The notes under the pieces are model-generated. The model did no database searches and was not told the origin of the DNA. It saw nothing but the letters and a program-made list of their open reading frames with translations. Made by a program: the position numbers and the translations under genes. From contig JBBHKE010000209.1 in assembly GCA_037447655.1 (NCBI GenBank), positions 39,680 through 101,679 on the forward strand: a DNA stretch of 62,000 bases. Direction: 5' to 3'. Of this stretch, positions 9,791 to 21,300 are shown piece after piece. This DNA comes from Zygnema cylindricum (taxonomy: Eukaryota; Streptophyta; Zygnematophyceae; Zygnematales; Zygnemataceae). Numbering within the stretch: position 1 is the stretch's first letter; each line of letters opens with the position of its first letter.

Positions 9791-10990
9791 ATTATGAGGC
9801 TGAAATTGTGGGACCCCTTGCATTCCACTTGTTGCGCTGGTTACATTCTGTAGGTAGTGAGTGCTGTTGGTCTGCGTTGAAATGAAATTTTTGAGGAACC
9901 TGATTTTTTTTTGACTCTTGTGTTACCACTGGTGAATTTTGCATCTGTGGGACAATATTATGGATGCTATCTAAAATGACATATTGCTGTACTTTTTGCT
10001 GCTTCTGCTGCTCTAACATTTTAAATAAGTCTATTGAGTCTAGTTCATCTTTGACAACGATGTTCCTTGCTACGATAATTTTGTGCCTCTCAAAAACAAA
10101 GACTCTATAACCTTTAGAGTGATCATCATATCCTAACAAAACGCCCGACAATCCCTTAGGTTCCATTTTCCATCGATCATTAGAAGTATCCAAAATAAAG
10201 TATTTACTTCCAAAGACTTTGAAATGACTAACATCCGGTTTTCTACCCGTCTAGATATCGTAAGGAGTGGTTTCTACCGATCTTGAACTTATCCTATTTT
10301 TGATATAAACTGCACAATTTAATGCTTCAGCCCATAATATCAGATCCACGTCCTTATCCGCAAACATGGACCTAGAGCTTTCTATGATAGTTCTATTTAG
10401 TCTTTCTGAGACCTCATTTTGTTCTGAAGAGTATGGAAAAGTTAGTTTGTGACTTATACCTTCTTTGAGTTATAAGTTTTCAAATTCTTTTGACGTATAT
10501 TCCTCACCATTGTCCGATCTGAGCTCCAAAATTGGCAAACCGTGTAGATTCTCCGCCCACGCTTTGTAGTGTTGAAAATGAGTGATGACTTCACACTTTT
10601 CCTTCATGAAGTAGACTTTAGGAAATCTCGAAAAATCATCTATAAATGTAACCATATATTTCATCCCCCCGGCAGATAACCATATATTTCATCCCCCCGG
10701 CAGATGATACCTTTGTAGGGTCGAAAACACCAGAATAAATGAGTTGCAAAAGTTTAGTAGTTTTATGTTCAGTCTTCTGAGGAAACGGCAATCTATTTGT
10801 TTTTCCTAATGCACACCCATCACACGTTTTAGGTGACTTATTTGACAGAGTGACTCCTATTTTACCAGCATTGACCATCTTTTTCATACTATCATAATTC
10901 ACATGGCCTAATCGATTATGCCACAGCTTATCTGAGGATAATGAGTCGGAATATAAAGCATCATTTTTTTATTAACGAGCATATCTATTT
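9791..10990 (-). pseudogene. CopA2 integrase
   Basis: The C-terminal part is open from 10193 down to 9792 (GYDDHSKGYRVF, then the Q-rich linker). The core keeps SDNG and the later Glu (VSERL), so the second and third catalytic residues survive. The first motif reads YSGVF instead of HSDVF, losing Asp. A 28-bp tandem duplication (10650-10705) shifts the frame in the core. The zinc-binding CDGC is visible near 10820. The domain is inactive. Confidence 0.85.
10650..10705 (-). repeat. 28-bp tandem duplication in CopA2 integrase
   Basis: Two identical 28-bp units side by side (10650-10677, 10678-10705), each ending CCCCCCGGCAGAT. The length is not a multiple of three, so it breaks the integrase frame. 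It looks like a replication slip or patch repair after insertion. Confidence 0.95.
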
Positions 10991-11340
10991 GATACATTTT
11001 GGTGGCATCTTAAGTTCGCGTAGCTGCAATTTTTCGATTTTTGCTTACAACTTGCTTGCTTTATTTCAGATTGACCTTAAACCCTTTACTTTCTACCAAA
11101 GAAGTTGAAAACAATTTTTTCTTAAAATTTGGTACATAGATAACATTATGAAGAGTTCTCTTAATTGCCTTGCCCTCTACATCAACTAGTAAAGAGACAT
11201 CACCTGCAGCCCGCATTTGCACACTTATTCCACATGCATAGTAGATATTTTTCTCCAATGTTGATTAATGTTTTTTGAAAATTGCCTTGTTCCAGCACAT
11301 GTGGGCCGATGCTCCCGTGTCCATTATTCATCTATTATCT
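10991..11340 (-). pseudogene. CopA2 protease
   Basis: The active site DTGAS with the following AHMCWNK is intact near 11290-11330 on the minus strand. Downstream the frame is open over 65 codons (11061-11258) with the NFKKKLFSTSLVESKGF-type segment. A small indel between these two parts changes frame. The catalytic motif is good, but the polyprotein is not continuous. Confidence 0.8.
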
Positions 11341-12350
11341 TTCGCCCCCTCCATTGCTGCCGCCATAGAAAATAGATCAACATCCTCCTTGTTAGAGAGT
11401 GAAAGAGACTCGTCTTGATGAGATGAAGACGCTGAGAAGAGTGCATTTTTTCGTTGTGAAGATCCCGTGAATCCTTGATGAAATTGGCTCTGTTGCCATC
11501 CAGGCCTCTATAAACCAGTTTCATTAGCTTTCTTAAGCTTAAGACATAATTTATATCCATGACCTTTTTCATTATAATAAAAAGAAGCATTAAAAGATTT
11601 ACTATTTCTTCTTTGATTAGATAGTCTAAACTGATTTTGATTTTTATTAAACTGATTTCTCTGTTGAATAAACTAAGCTTTTTTGTTAAATTATGTGCTA
11701 AATACCTCTACCTATTTTTCACCATTAAGAATTTTAGAATTTGCTTCCTCTTCGAATATCAAATTAATAGCTAACTGTAGTTTACAGCTAGCTCTATCTT
11801 ATCTTTCTATTTTAGCCAATCAGACGCTACTTTCACAGTAGTAGGAAGACCTCTCATTAGCAAAGCAGCCTGCTAAAACTAAGGAAAAGATTAACCTGCA
11901 CAAGCATGAGAATCTATTAGTATTCGAAATTTGTTACAATATTCTGCCATAGTGCCACTCGTGTATTTGTAGTCCCAAATTTGTCCAGCCAAAAATAGAT
12001 CTTCCTGAACATTAGCCTTTTCAAAATCATCTTTAAGAGATTTCCAAATATCGATCGCCTTTTTCATTTTTATCTGTGACATAGCTTATTCTTCTGAGAT
12101 ACAGAGTTTTCAAAAGCGACCGAGTTTGCGCAATTTTCTTTGACCAAGACGTATTTTATTCCGCTAGTGAACCATCAAAAATATCCTGAAGGTTAACATT
12201 TTCGAAGTGAGTCTCCACCATATCCGCCCAATAAGCGTATTTTTTTCCCCGAAAAGATAAGAATTCTTGATGAGAAGACCATAACCTATTGTTCAACAAC
12301 CACTGGAGCAGGTGGAGCAACAACAGTAGTTGTAGAAGTAGACATAATTC
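11341..12350 (-). pseudogene. CopA2 gag
   Basis: The start codon is ATG ending at 12344 (minus strand), inside the LTR as in CopA, with the same Ser/Thr/Pro leader. The capsid-like Y-K-Y-T segment lies near 11970. The zinc knuckle near 11530-11590 has lost its first two Cys: CX2C reads S-F-Y-Y. Stops and frameshifts are frequent. The LTR-encoded leader also has TAG in place of the last Gln codon before the primer site. Confidence 0.8.
12275..12286 (-). other. CopA2 primer binding site (degenerate)
   Basis: On the minus strand it reads GGTTATGGTCTT, with 9 of 12 bases matching the half-tRNA-iMet site, directly after the LTR end. Confidence 0.7.
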
Positions 12351-13210
12351 ACTTACAGTAGCTTATCAAGAATCCTACCAAATAGTTGTTTTTTACAGCT
12401 CACCAAATATGACATAAAGGTCCAAACTGCTTCAAACTATATCACTGTATAGAATATTACAAAGAATGACAACTCCCAAAGCTTTAGCCCAATTAAACAA
12501 ACATACACCAAGATATGCAACTCAGAAGTTTCCCAAAAACAGTTTGCAAATTACACAGTCTGGAAGTCTAGATATATAAAATGTTTTACATCGTAAGTCT
12601 TATAATCCACACTCAGTTTTCCTACTTCATAGTGCTGTACTGTCGATACAAGTGTCTCTAAGAGATACATTCAAAGAACTAAACTTCCACTAAGGTCAAG
12701 TGCTCCTAATTTCGCGAAAAATAATGTATCACTAAACACTCAATATTAGTGAGAATCCTATACAGGTGATTTCTTCAAATACTTGTCGCCGGTTTAGTGA
12801 CACTTTCAGCATACGTCCATCTGGCTCTTGTAGAGAACTTGTCAACGAGTTACTTGTTTATCCTCTTATGAATCTCGTTCGTTGACGTAATTCATATCAA
12901 CCGCAGCTGCGCAGTTCAATTCTTAATTACATTCAAATATCTATAGCTTCGTCGCACTACGTAGTCCTATACCAAATTAATCACAGCTGCGTTTTGTCTC
13001 GTGTCGTCGTAGCAATGTTGTCCGTACATATCGTATCAAAGATAAACGCAGCTGCGTTTGTCCCGTCTACATTCCAGCTGCGTTGTTCCACGCTATGTGT
13101 GACACGTACAAGTTGGTGTTGGTACCAATCTAAAACCTGCACTGTGTTTCACACGACGACGCATGTCCCTATAGACTTATATTCCTATAGATCATATAAC
13201 CTAGATCTTG
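12287..13210 (-). repeat. CopA2 5' LTR, reverse, truncated
   Basis: The first 350 bp or so (minus-strand 3' end) align with the CopA LTR, including the block with CAGTTTTTGGGAAACTT. Beyond that the U3 differs and carries four CAGCTGCG motifs (12902, 12980, 13047, 13075), two of them the full palindrome CGCAGCTGCG. No TG start is found before CopB-J begins at about 13211, so the LTR is cut. Confidence 0.7.
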
Positions 13211-14520
13211 GAACAAGGACTTGACCCACATCAACTCTTTCACAGCAGAACAAGATGCCATATACTCAGCCTCAATAGAGGACTGAGCAACCACCTTTTT
13301 TTTACTTGGTGCTCCAACAACAAGCACCTTCCCCCACATACAACCCATACCTAGAAGTGCATCTTCTCATAAGTGCATCTGTGTAACTAGCATCACTCGA
13401 AGTAGTGATATCACTGTGTTTCTCTTCCAAATGTGACCATAACTCTTTGGTTCCTACAAGATATCTCATGACTCTCTTGGCTGCCTACTAATCTCTCTTC
13501 CTATGATCATTAAGACTCCTACTGAGGACTCTTACTACTACTGCTATGTCACGCCTTATACATTTCATAAAGTAAATTAGTCTTTCTACGACTTGTTTAT
13601 TAGGAATAGACTTCATAAACTCTCTCTCCTTTGGACTCATCTGATCATCTAAGATCATCACTTCTTCTTCACCACTCACATCACTTACTTTTTTCAAGTC
13701 AATAGGAGTGGTACAACTATTTGCCTTTTCCTTCTGGAATTTCTTAAGCATTTACCTATTGTTTTTTTCAGAGTAAGCTTGATAATCCTTTTCCCTCTAT
13801 CTCTCTCCATTTAGATTCCCAAATTATATCTTGCCTCTCCTAAATCCTTCATTTCAAATTTACTTCTAGAATCCCTTTTTAACCAATTGATCTTTTTCCA
13901 AAGACTTACTTAACACAAGCAAATCATCCACATAAATTGCAATATAAATGACACCATTCTCATGTTCAAACATATATATAGAATGGTCAGAGCTGATCTG
14001 GATATATCCCAGACTAGTGAGAAACTCATCTAGTTTGTTATTCCATAGTCGGGGAGCCTGCTTTTAGTCCATATAAGGCCTTTATGAGCCTGGAGACTTT
14101 GCTATCGTCTCCTTCGTCAACAAACTCCTTTGGTTGCCGCATGAAATTTTTTTCCTCTAACTCACCATTAAAGAAGGCAGTCTTAATATCCATCTGGTGT
14201 ATTTCCATGCTTTCCGCTGCTGCCAGACTCAGGAGAATCCTTACTGATTGTTCCGAACAACTAGAGCAAAAGTCTCCTCATATTCATTTCCCTCTTTTAG
14301 GGTGAACCCCTTTGCTACCAATCGAGCCTTATATCTCTCAATTGTATTTTTTGGGTTCAGTTTTAGTTTAAACACCATTATACATTCAATCAGTTTTTTG
14401 TCTAGAGAACAGTCTGCTAGTTCCCAAGTATTTTTTTCCATGATAAAGGCCATCTTATCATTTATGGCTCTTATCCATCTGTCTTTCTCCGGAATTTTCA
14501 CTACCTCTGAGTATGACTGA
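13211..14520 (-). pseudogene. CopB-J RT and RNase H
   Basis: On the minus strand RT has the HQMD motif near 14190, and YVDD is intact at 13923-13934. RNase H begins near 13750 (LIYFMKC) and keeps the AQSSIEAEYMAS-type Glu motif near 13240-13290. The N-terminal RT is open for 123 codons (14241-14612) and carries the FEGGR basic motif that opens the RT side. Several stops and shifts follow (near 14060 and 13780-13860). The end of RNase H is missing. Confidence 0.85.
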
Positions 14521-15840
14521 GGCTCATCTGGGTGAGATAGCTTAGTTACCTTGTGTGCGGCATGTTTTTCTTCTATCCTTTTGTTGCTCGTTCTCCCTCC
14601 CTCAAACTCCAAAGCTAGGATAGATGGAATTTGGATTTCTCCTTACTTTCTCATCGGCTCTCCTATCAATAAAAGCTGATTGCGGTTCTTCTTTTTCTGT
14701 CTCCTCGAAGTCCATAGTAATATGTGAGGTTTCTGCTGGATATTTTTTATCTTGGAACTCCCTTGAATCTGCAATCAGTGATTCACATATGTCCCTTTCG
14801 GGAACAAATGAGTTCTTCTTACTTTTGGACTCAAATCTGATTCTTATCCTTTTTTTATATTTGAAAGGGTCAAATGACTTTCCATCATCCATGACAACTA
14901 GGTGTTAAACTAGAATGATATCTTTCTTTGCTTAGTCATAGATTGTATATCCCTTTACATCTTTATCATATCCTACAAAGTATCCAGGTTTTCCCTTAGC
15001 ATCTAGTTTCTAGTTTTTCCTATCTGTGTCAAGTTTGTAAACTTGGCTACAAAATATTTCATGTGGTTTCCTTCCAACTCATCTCTCATAAGGTGTCATT
15101 TCTTTTACGGTTGAGGTTAGGACTTTATTCTTAATATAATGGGCATAGTTCATGGCTTCTACCTAAAATCTCTTTCCTATTTTCTTGGCGGCCAACAAAC
15201 TGCATGCACTATCTCCTAGTGCTCGGTCAACCTCTCAGCTACCTCATTTTGTTTCATGTTATATGGTAAAGTTTTCTGGTGGTGAACTCCCTCATCTCTC
15301 AAGTATTCCTCAAATTCGTTAGAGGTATATTCTCCCCCATTATCACTTCATATTTTATTAATGAGGGTTCCTTGCAACTTCTCACTCCAGGCTTTATAAT
15401 CTTTAAAGTAAGTTGGTGTGAAAGACTTTGTTTTTAGGAAGTAGACTCTAGCGTATCAAGACCAGTCATCTGTTATTGTCAACATAAACCTCTTCCCTCC
15501 GACCGAATGTACTTTTGCAGGTCCACAGATATTTGTGTGGACCAAATCTAGTTTTGTTTCACCCCTATATGTGGCGGCTTTGGGAAAAGGGAGTTTGTGA
15601 GCCTTACCTTGAGCACAACCACTATAATCATCCATCATTTCATTATCCTCAACATAAATGCCTTCTACTTCACTAAGCTTTTTCATTTCCCTTAGCCTAT
15701 AAAAATAAACATGCCCCAACCGCTTATGCCAAATCATCAACTTTGGAACACCATCATAGTAAGCATTATTTTTTTCATTACTCAAGTTAAGTCTAAACAT
15801 TCCTTGGCTACCCTTATCTGTCGTGAATATGACTAAATCC
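14521..15840 (-). pseudogene. CopB-J integrase and IN-RT linker
   Basis: The HHCC site is partly preserved (WHKRLGHV near 15715); the first Cys of CSGC is Tyr. The first catalytic motif is HTNI, where related copies have HTDI. SDNGGEY near 15340 and the Glu of VAERL near 15235 are kept. The C-terminal segment with GYDKDVKGY and the acidic/basic linker (KKRIRIRFESKSKK near 14840) leads into FEGGR. The frame is broken at multiple points. Confidence 0.85.
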
Positions 15841-16170
15841 CCATAGTTAGCTGTAAATTATCCCTTTCTAGTGAATGTATCAAACTCTTTGTCATGTAAC
15901 ATTAACATAGAGACAAGATTTTTACTCAGCTGAGGAATGTAGAATACATCTGAGAAGGTGAGAATAGAAGTCTTTCCCTCCACTTAGACTTTGAGATATA
16001 TCGACCCCACTAGATCTATAGTAACCACTCTCCCATCTCGATACTCTATCTCTATAGTAGGGATCTTTCTTAGTTTAGTAAAGAGTTCCTTATCACGACA
16101 CATATTTATGGATGCACCTGAGTCGATGATCCATCCTTCCTATGGAGCTTCCCGAATTGCTCCGAGATCA
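15841..16170 (-). pseudogene. CopB-J protease
   Basis: The active site reads IIDSGASINMC on the minus strand near 16105-16140, so the catalytic Asp is intact. The later hydrophobic stretch and NLVSMLMLHDKEFDTF-like segment near 15880-15930 follow. One stop separates it from the upstream Gln-rich end of gag. Confidence 0.8.
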
Positions 16171-17260
16171 CACTTCTGTTCTGAAGGAATCTCCTTCTCC
16201 TCGAGACTCTCGTCAAGAAGAGCTCCCTATCCTCCTCCTCAAAGGACTCATCCTTGGTCTCTCCTTTCACTTTTGTGACCACAAGTGCCTTTTTCTTCTC
16301 TCCGCATGAACCCCCTCCAAGGCTCTCTTGGAGCCTACACTTTGACAACTTGACACAATCTGCTATAAAGTGTCCCGACTTTTTGCAAAAGTGACAAAGA
16401 CCCTTTGGGGGCTTTGGTCATCTAGACTGATCTCTCTCTCCTTTATATACTTTTGCGGATCCTTCCCCCGTCTGTTTCCTCATGCAGCTAGAACTTGGAT
16501 GCTCTATCCCCCTCTCCTAATCCCAATTGTGTTCTCTTGCAAGAGTATCATCCAGACCACTGTGTTCCACTTCCATGAACTGTCACTCATTTCTTGTTCT
16601 CGGTACACTTTGTTTTCATACTCGTCGCGTAACTTCATGATGAGAGTGTTAACTTTCATCTTCATTGTACCTATCCACCCGCCACTCTCCATCTCCATAT
16701 AGAAACAAGAGAGATCATTACAATAGTCTAACATCTTTCCCCATTTGTAAGTATAATTCTCTAACTTTTGTTGGGCCAGCAGAAGCTCCTGAATAGTACC
16801 AACTATATAGATTTCCAACAAACTCACCCACAACTCCTTGGCCTTGTGAATGTGAAGATGAGGGGTTGCCAAAGCCTGAGTGAGGTGTTTTAGAATGAAG
16901 TTTTTGGCAGCCATGTTGATGTCTTTCCACGTTTGGGTATCGTTTTCCCCGGTTTTCACGGCCCCCCCACCACGTGCCGTGGTAATAGGAGCAATAGCAG
17001 TAAGAGGCGTCTCTTTCTCTTTCCTTTTTGCGGACACACTACTATCCCCCTCATCTGCCTCCTCTGCCGCAGTTGATGCTGCTGCAAAAAAACCTTATTC
17101 TACCCAACCTTGGAGGAGTTCCTCGAGGTGGATGTTTCACCTGTCCATTGAAAATACCCTAGTATCGTTTTTCACACAAAGCCCCCATCATCGTGGCTTC
17201 CCAATAGATGAACTCACTAGTGGGCCCTTAACCTACAATTATGTGTCCTCCATTGAACTA
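16171..17260 (-). pseudogene. CopB-J gag
   Basis: The zinc knuckle CHFCKKSGHFIADC near 16345-16390 keeps all four ligands. An acidic, Glu/Asp-rich spacer between the knuckle and protease (about 16190-16290) is a CopB trait. Capsid-like sequence is open for 177 codons (16504-17037). The 5' end reads through the primer site, and the LTR-encoded start ATG at about 17253-17255 (CAATGGAGG in the LTR sense strand) fits the start seen in the other CopB copies. Confidence 0.82.
17222..17233 (-). other. CopB-J primer binding site
   Basis: The minus strand reads GGTTAAGGGCCC, 11 of 12 bases complementary to the initiator tRNA-Met anticodon arm, adjacent to the LTR end. Confidence 0.8.
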
Positions 17261-18235
17261 TATAATTCTGGAAGCCTTTAGATAGTTTTTAACTAACCCA
17301 CTCTCACCCACAACCTCTCTTGTCTTAGCAGACAATTTAAAAATCTGACAGCACCCCTGTGTAGTCTAGACTTCCTTGAGTGAGTAGCACAAAAAAAATC
17401 ACTGAAAACGGCTAACGAGTTGATTAGTTACAGTGTGGCAAAAAATGCCAATTTCTACAAACTCTCAATGAGAGAGATGATTGTCTACAAAAGTTTCAAT
17501 GTCCCAAACCTCTCTCACAACCCCTATCTACCATAGTACAAACCAATCAAATCACTATACAGTACAGAAAGGTACTACGGCCGATATACTTTGTATACGG
17601 CCTGTGTACAACAAGGCCATTAAGTAGACACGTGTCTACTTTTAACTCGTCCTTATGTTCACCGGAATTCTCGTGACCGAATATTACCTCTCCACGTGTT
17701 GGTAGGTCACGCCACGTCCGAAAACCGCCAAAGTGACCATTTTGGGATTTCGATAGCGATATGTGCAATGAGATTGTAAACTGACATTTAAAATTAGCCG
17801 TCGAAACAAATGTCCGATTCATTTGTTTGCTGCGAGATCACGTTCGCACTATATATTAGTTGGCTCTTTGTTTTTTCAATCTTCATCCGTTAATTAGATC
17901 TAGCATCATAACATAGTTTAATTTTAATCACACCCCATGTATTTTAACGAACTCTTACGATAGATTGGTTAGAGCTAACAGCTAGGCCTTCCTCTGCCGG
18001 TCAGAGGTTCGGGTCCTACCAGACTCAACCATTTGTTGAGAGTGACTTATGTCACTCTTTAGGCCTGCCTATGGAGCAAAGGCAGCCATGGCTCCACCAA
18101 TCTCTCACTCCTTCACTGTCTACAACAAGTATGGGGGTAAAAGAGGGTGGAGGCAGACTGACTGTATTTTTTTTGTCATTTTATGCTAATATATTTAGAC
18201 CTAGAAAATACCATATAAATCTAGAAATTTCAGCA
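17234..18235 (-). repeat. CopB-J 5' LTR, reverse
   Basis: A 1,002-bp LTR from TACAATTATGTG to the AATTTCAGCA edge (TGCTGAAATT on the sense strand). It carries CACGTG motifs near 17627 and 17696, a promoter region near 17580, and on the plus strand a tRNA-like module (17953-18031). A further LTR fragment follows directly. Confidence 0.85.
17953..18031 (+). other. tRNA-like module inside CopB-J LTR (antisense to the element)
   Basis: On the plus strand GGTTAGAGC (D-arm-like, 17967-17975) is followed about 30 bp later by AGAGGTTCGGGTCC (B-box-like, near 18004-18016) and a short 3' segment ending ACTCAACC. The B-box differs by one base from GGTTCGAGTCC in the equivalent LTR at 52802-52812 (there on the opposite strand, because that LTR is inverted). 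No complete cloverleaf is evident, so this is a tRNA-derived relic rather than a tRNA gene. Confidence 0.6.
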
Positions 18236-18408
18236 AATGGCTCTCTGTGGACAACACACGCAGCCATGGCTCTAGCTCCCTCTTCAACCTTTAGTGAATA
18301 GGAGAAGTGTGGGAGCTGAAGAGAGGAGTTAGAGGCAGAATGCCTCGGCTTCTTTTTTGCATTTTATTTTAGACCTAGAAAATATTAAAAGAACCATTAA
18401 TTTCTACA
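18236..18408 (-). repeat. CopB-K 3' LTR, remaining 5' tip, reverse
   Basis: Only the first 170 bp or so of the LTR (sense strand TGTAGAAATTAATGG onward) are present, ending at the polypurine tract of CopB-K. The rest of that LTR is missing and CopB-J's LTR abuts it. Confidence 0.75.
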
Positions 18409-19688
18409 CTCCCCTTATTTTCTATTCACTCTTTAATTTCAGACCACATTTCTCACTGCAGAAAATTAACTTAGGGGAAGGCACAAGTTTGGTTATCTTA
18501 TCTACTGCCATCTCGCTATCTGCTTTGAACTCTAAACTGATTATTTTGTTTTCTACCTTCTCTCTAACAAAGCTGAGTCTAATGTCTATATTTTTTGCTT
18601 TAAAATGATGTTTAGGATTGGCAGCAATAGTGATTGCTGCTTGATTATCACAAAAAAAAATTATGCACACCACTCTTAAGGTGACCAAGCTCACTAAGCA
18701 AAGACTGGACCCACATCAATTCTTTTACAGTAGAGCAAGAGGCCATATACTCAGCCTCCATAGTGGACTAATCAATAACCTTTCGTTGTTTGCTACTCCA
18801 ACAACAAGTCCCATCACCCACATGCAATACATATCCAGAAGTACATCTCCTCATCGAAGCATCACCATAACAAGCAGCACTCCAAGTAGCAATGTCAGTA
18901 TTCTCCCCACCCAAATGCAACCTTAGATCCCTTGTTCATATCAAATATTTAAGGACTCTTTTAGCTGCCTCCCAATCTCTCTTAGTGGGAGAATTTAGAC
19001 TTCTACTCAGCAATCCTACAGCTGCAGCTAAATCCGGCCGGGTAGAATTCCTAAATTAGATTAGGGTCCACTAGCCTGTAAGGAATAGTCTGCATGAACT
19101 TTTGTTTTTCATGACCTAATTCTTAGTTTAAGTTCACGAATTCTTCTTCCACACTCCCCTTACTTCCCTTCTTTAACTCCATTGGAGTTTTACAAGTATT
19201 AGCCTTATCCATCTGTATTTTTTCCAACATGTTCCCTATTGCTTTTTTTTGAGTCTGTCTTATAATCTTTCATTCTTGGTTTCTTTTTACTTAAATTCCC
19301 AAAATATATCTTGCCTCCCCCATATTTTTTATCTTAAATCTCGCCTTAAGATCTATTTTCAATTTATTAATTTTGTCCATTGATTTACTTAAAACAAGCA
19401 AATCATCAACATAAATTGCAATAAAAATAACACCTTCCTCATCTTCAAAAACAAAGATTGAGTGATTTTAGCTGATCAGGATATATCCTTGACCGGTAAG
19501 AAACCCATCAAGCTTCTTATTCTAATGTTCGGGCGGCTGTTTTAAACCATAAAGAGATTTAAGCAGTCGGCATACCTTACTCTCCTCTCCTTGCTCCACA
19601 AATCCTTCGGGTTGGCGCATGAAGATCTCCTCTTCCAATTCTCCATTCAAAAACGTTGTATTGATGTCCATCTTGTGCACCTCCTTGG
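18409..19688 (-). pseudogene. CopB-K RT (C-terminal) and RNase H
   Basis: The polypurine tract (CTCCCCTT in plus-strand view) starts the block. RNase H shows FCDNQAAITIAANPKHH on the minus strand near 18600-18660 and an EAEYMAS-type Glu motif near 18750. RT has the KMDINTTFLNGELEEEIFMRQPEGF region near 19600-19680 and a VDD box near 19395-19410. Stops and shifts are scattered. The RT N terminus upstream of KMDI is replaced by the chimeric patch. Confidence 0.83.
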
Positions 19689-20000
19689 GCAGCAGTGGTT
19701 TTGGCTTGAAGTGGGTTAGTTAAATACTATCTAGAGGCTTCCTGTATTCTGTAGTCCAATGGAGGACACAGAATTGCAGGTTATGGGCCCACCCTCTAGG
19801 GTGCCCACCTTGAATGGATGTGGGTTCATCTATTGGGAAGCCATGATGATGGGAGCTTTGTGTGAAAAACGATACTGGGGTATCGTCAGTGGACAAGTGA
19901 AACGTCCACCTTCGGGAACTCCACCAGGATTTGGATACTATTAAATACTATCTAGAGGCTTCCTGTATTCTGTAGTCCAATGGAGGACACAGAATTGCAG
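19689..20000 (+). repeat. Chimeric patch: LTR end, primer site, gag start, LTR end
   Basis: In the opposite orientation to its host CopB-K lie a CopB LTR 3' end (to 19778), a perfect primer site with three extra matching bases (19779-19793), the first 50 codons or so of CopB gag (from ATG 19759), and a second copy of the LTR end. The two LTR ends are an exact 60-bp direct repeat (19720-19779 and 19941-20000). The patch replaces about 275 bp of RT. It could be an RT template-switch product or patch repair using element cDNA. Confidence 0.85.
19779..19790 (+). other. Perfect half-tRNA primer binding site in the patch
   Basis: GGTTATGGGCCC, continuing ACC, matches 15 bases complementary to the plant initiator tRNA-Met anticodon arm. 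In frame it is read V-M-G-P, following the LTR-encoded leader that starts at ATG 19759. Confidence 0.88.
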
Positions 20001-21300
20001 CCATATCCATCATCACCTCTCCATAAGTCTGAGGTTCATCCAGATGAGATAGTTTTGTTACCTTATTATTAACATGTTTTGCTTTCAACCTTTAGCTACT
20101 TCTTCTTTCTCCCTCAAAGTTTGTGGCCATAATAGATGGTTCTAGTGGGTTCTTTGGAACAATCACGGCTTCTCTACTATCACTTGATTCCGAATCAATT
20201 TCCACCACGTCTTTCTCTTCGGGAAGAGTTATCACTAGAGTTTTCACGGTCGATTCCTTCTTCGTCTGATTTGTATATGTAAGAATGCCATCTTCTCTAA
20301 AACCTGGATAGTTAGGAAGCTCAAAATCAGCAGAATTTTCTGACTCAAATCTTATTTTTACTGACTTTGTATACATGAAAGGATCTATAGACTTTCCTTC
20401 ATACATAACTACTAGATGCTTTTCTAAGATTATATCTTCCTTTTTTAGATTATAAACTCTGTATCCTTTTACATCCTCATCATATCCTAATAGGTACCAT
20501 GGTTTTCCTTTAAGATCTAGCTTCTAATTAGACCGATCTGTATCTACATTAAACACTTGACAGCCGAAAACCTTTAAGTGAGATATATCTGGTTTCCGTT
20601 TGGTCCATCTCTCATACGGTGTTTGGCCATTTACCGCTGAAGTAAGAACTCTATTTTTGAGGTAATTAGCACACTTCATTGCTTCGGCCCAAAACCTTTT
20701 TCCTATCTTCTTATCCGACAATATATTTTTAGAACTATCACTTAGTGTTCTATTTAATCTTTAAGCTACCCCATTCTGTTCCGGGTTTTCTGCAAGTGTC
20801 TTTTGGTGTTGAACTCTATCTTCCCTCAAAAATCCTCAAACTGGTTAGAGGTATACTCTTCACCATTGTCACTCCTTACTCTCTTGTTGGGGTTTCATGG
20901 AGTTTTTCACTCCATGCTTTATATTGTCTAAAACATTCCTGAGCCTCTGATATATTTTTCAAAAAATACACCCGCAAATAGCGAGACCAATCATCATTGA
21001 TAGTCATCATAAATCTCTTCCCGTCGGGTGAGGGCACTTTGGCCAGTCCCCAAATATCTGTGTGTACACAATCTAGAATCTTTTCTCCCTTATAGGTGGT
21101 TGTTTTTGGGATGGGTAACATGTGTGCTTTACCTTGAGCACATCCACTACAATCACTTAGATTCTCACTCTCAGCGAATTAAATCCCTTCCACTACTCCC
21201 ATCTTTTTAATCTCTCTTAACTTATCTAGATTCACATGCCCAAGCCTCTTATGCCACAACATTATATCATGAACACCAGCATAATAAAGTTTCTTATTTT
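20001..21300 (-). pseudogene. CopB-K integrase and linker
   Basis: The core keeps HTDIWG near 21055 (first Asp) and DDWSRY. SDNG-type sequence near 20865 is damaged by an indel. KRFWAEAMKCANYLKNR (20524-20721 block) is a typical integrase end. The linker includes KSVKIRFESENS near 20350 and the FEGERRSS basic motif near 20110. Zinc ligands near 21140-21250 are partly kept (CSGCAQGKAH, HKRLGHV). Confidence 0.83.

Larger units (their letters stand above)
13211..18235 (-). mobile_element. CopB-J, reverse Ty1/copia element, 3' truncated
   Basis: From right to left: 5' LTR (17234-18235), half-tRNA primer site, gag, PR, IN, RT and RNase H. The 3' LTR and polypurine tract are missing, cut at the CopA2 LTR. 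The zinc knuckle, protease Asp and the RT YVDD box survive, but many stops and indels break the frame. Part of the first integrase catalytic motif is lost. Confidence 0.88.

Noticed and set aside
16370-16702. A 110-codon hydrophobic plus-strand frame resembling a membrane protein
   Set aside because: It is antisense to CopB-J gag; the zinc knuckle and capsid-like residues are on the other strand.
17953-18031. A functional tRNA gene
   Set aside because: Boxes are present but no paired acceptor stem or credible anticodon arm is visible, and copies lie inside LTRs.
18060-18360. An independent SINE around GCCATGGCT and the AGGCAG block
   Set aside because: The same block occurs at a fixed place in every CopB LTR, so it is part of the LTR; only an ancestral SINE capture remains possible.
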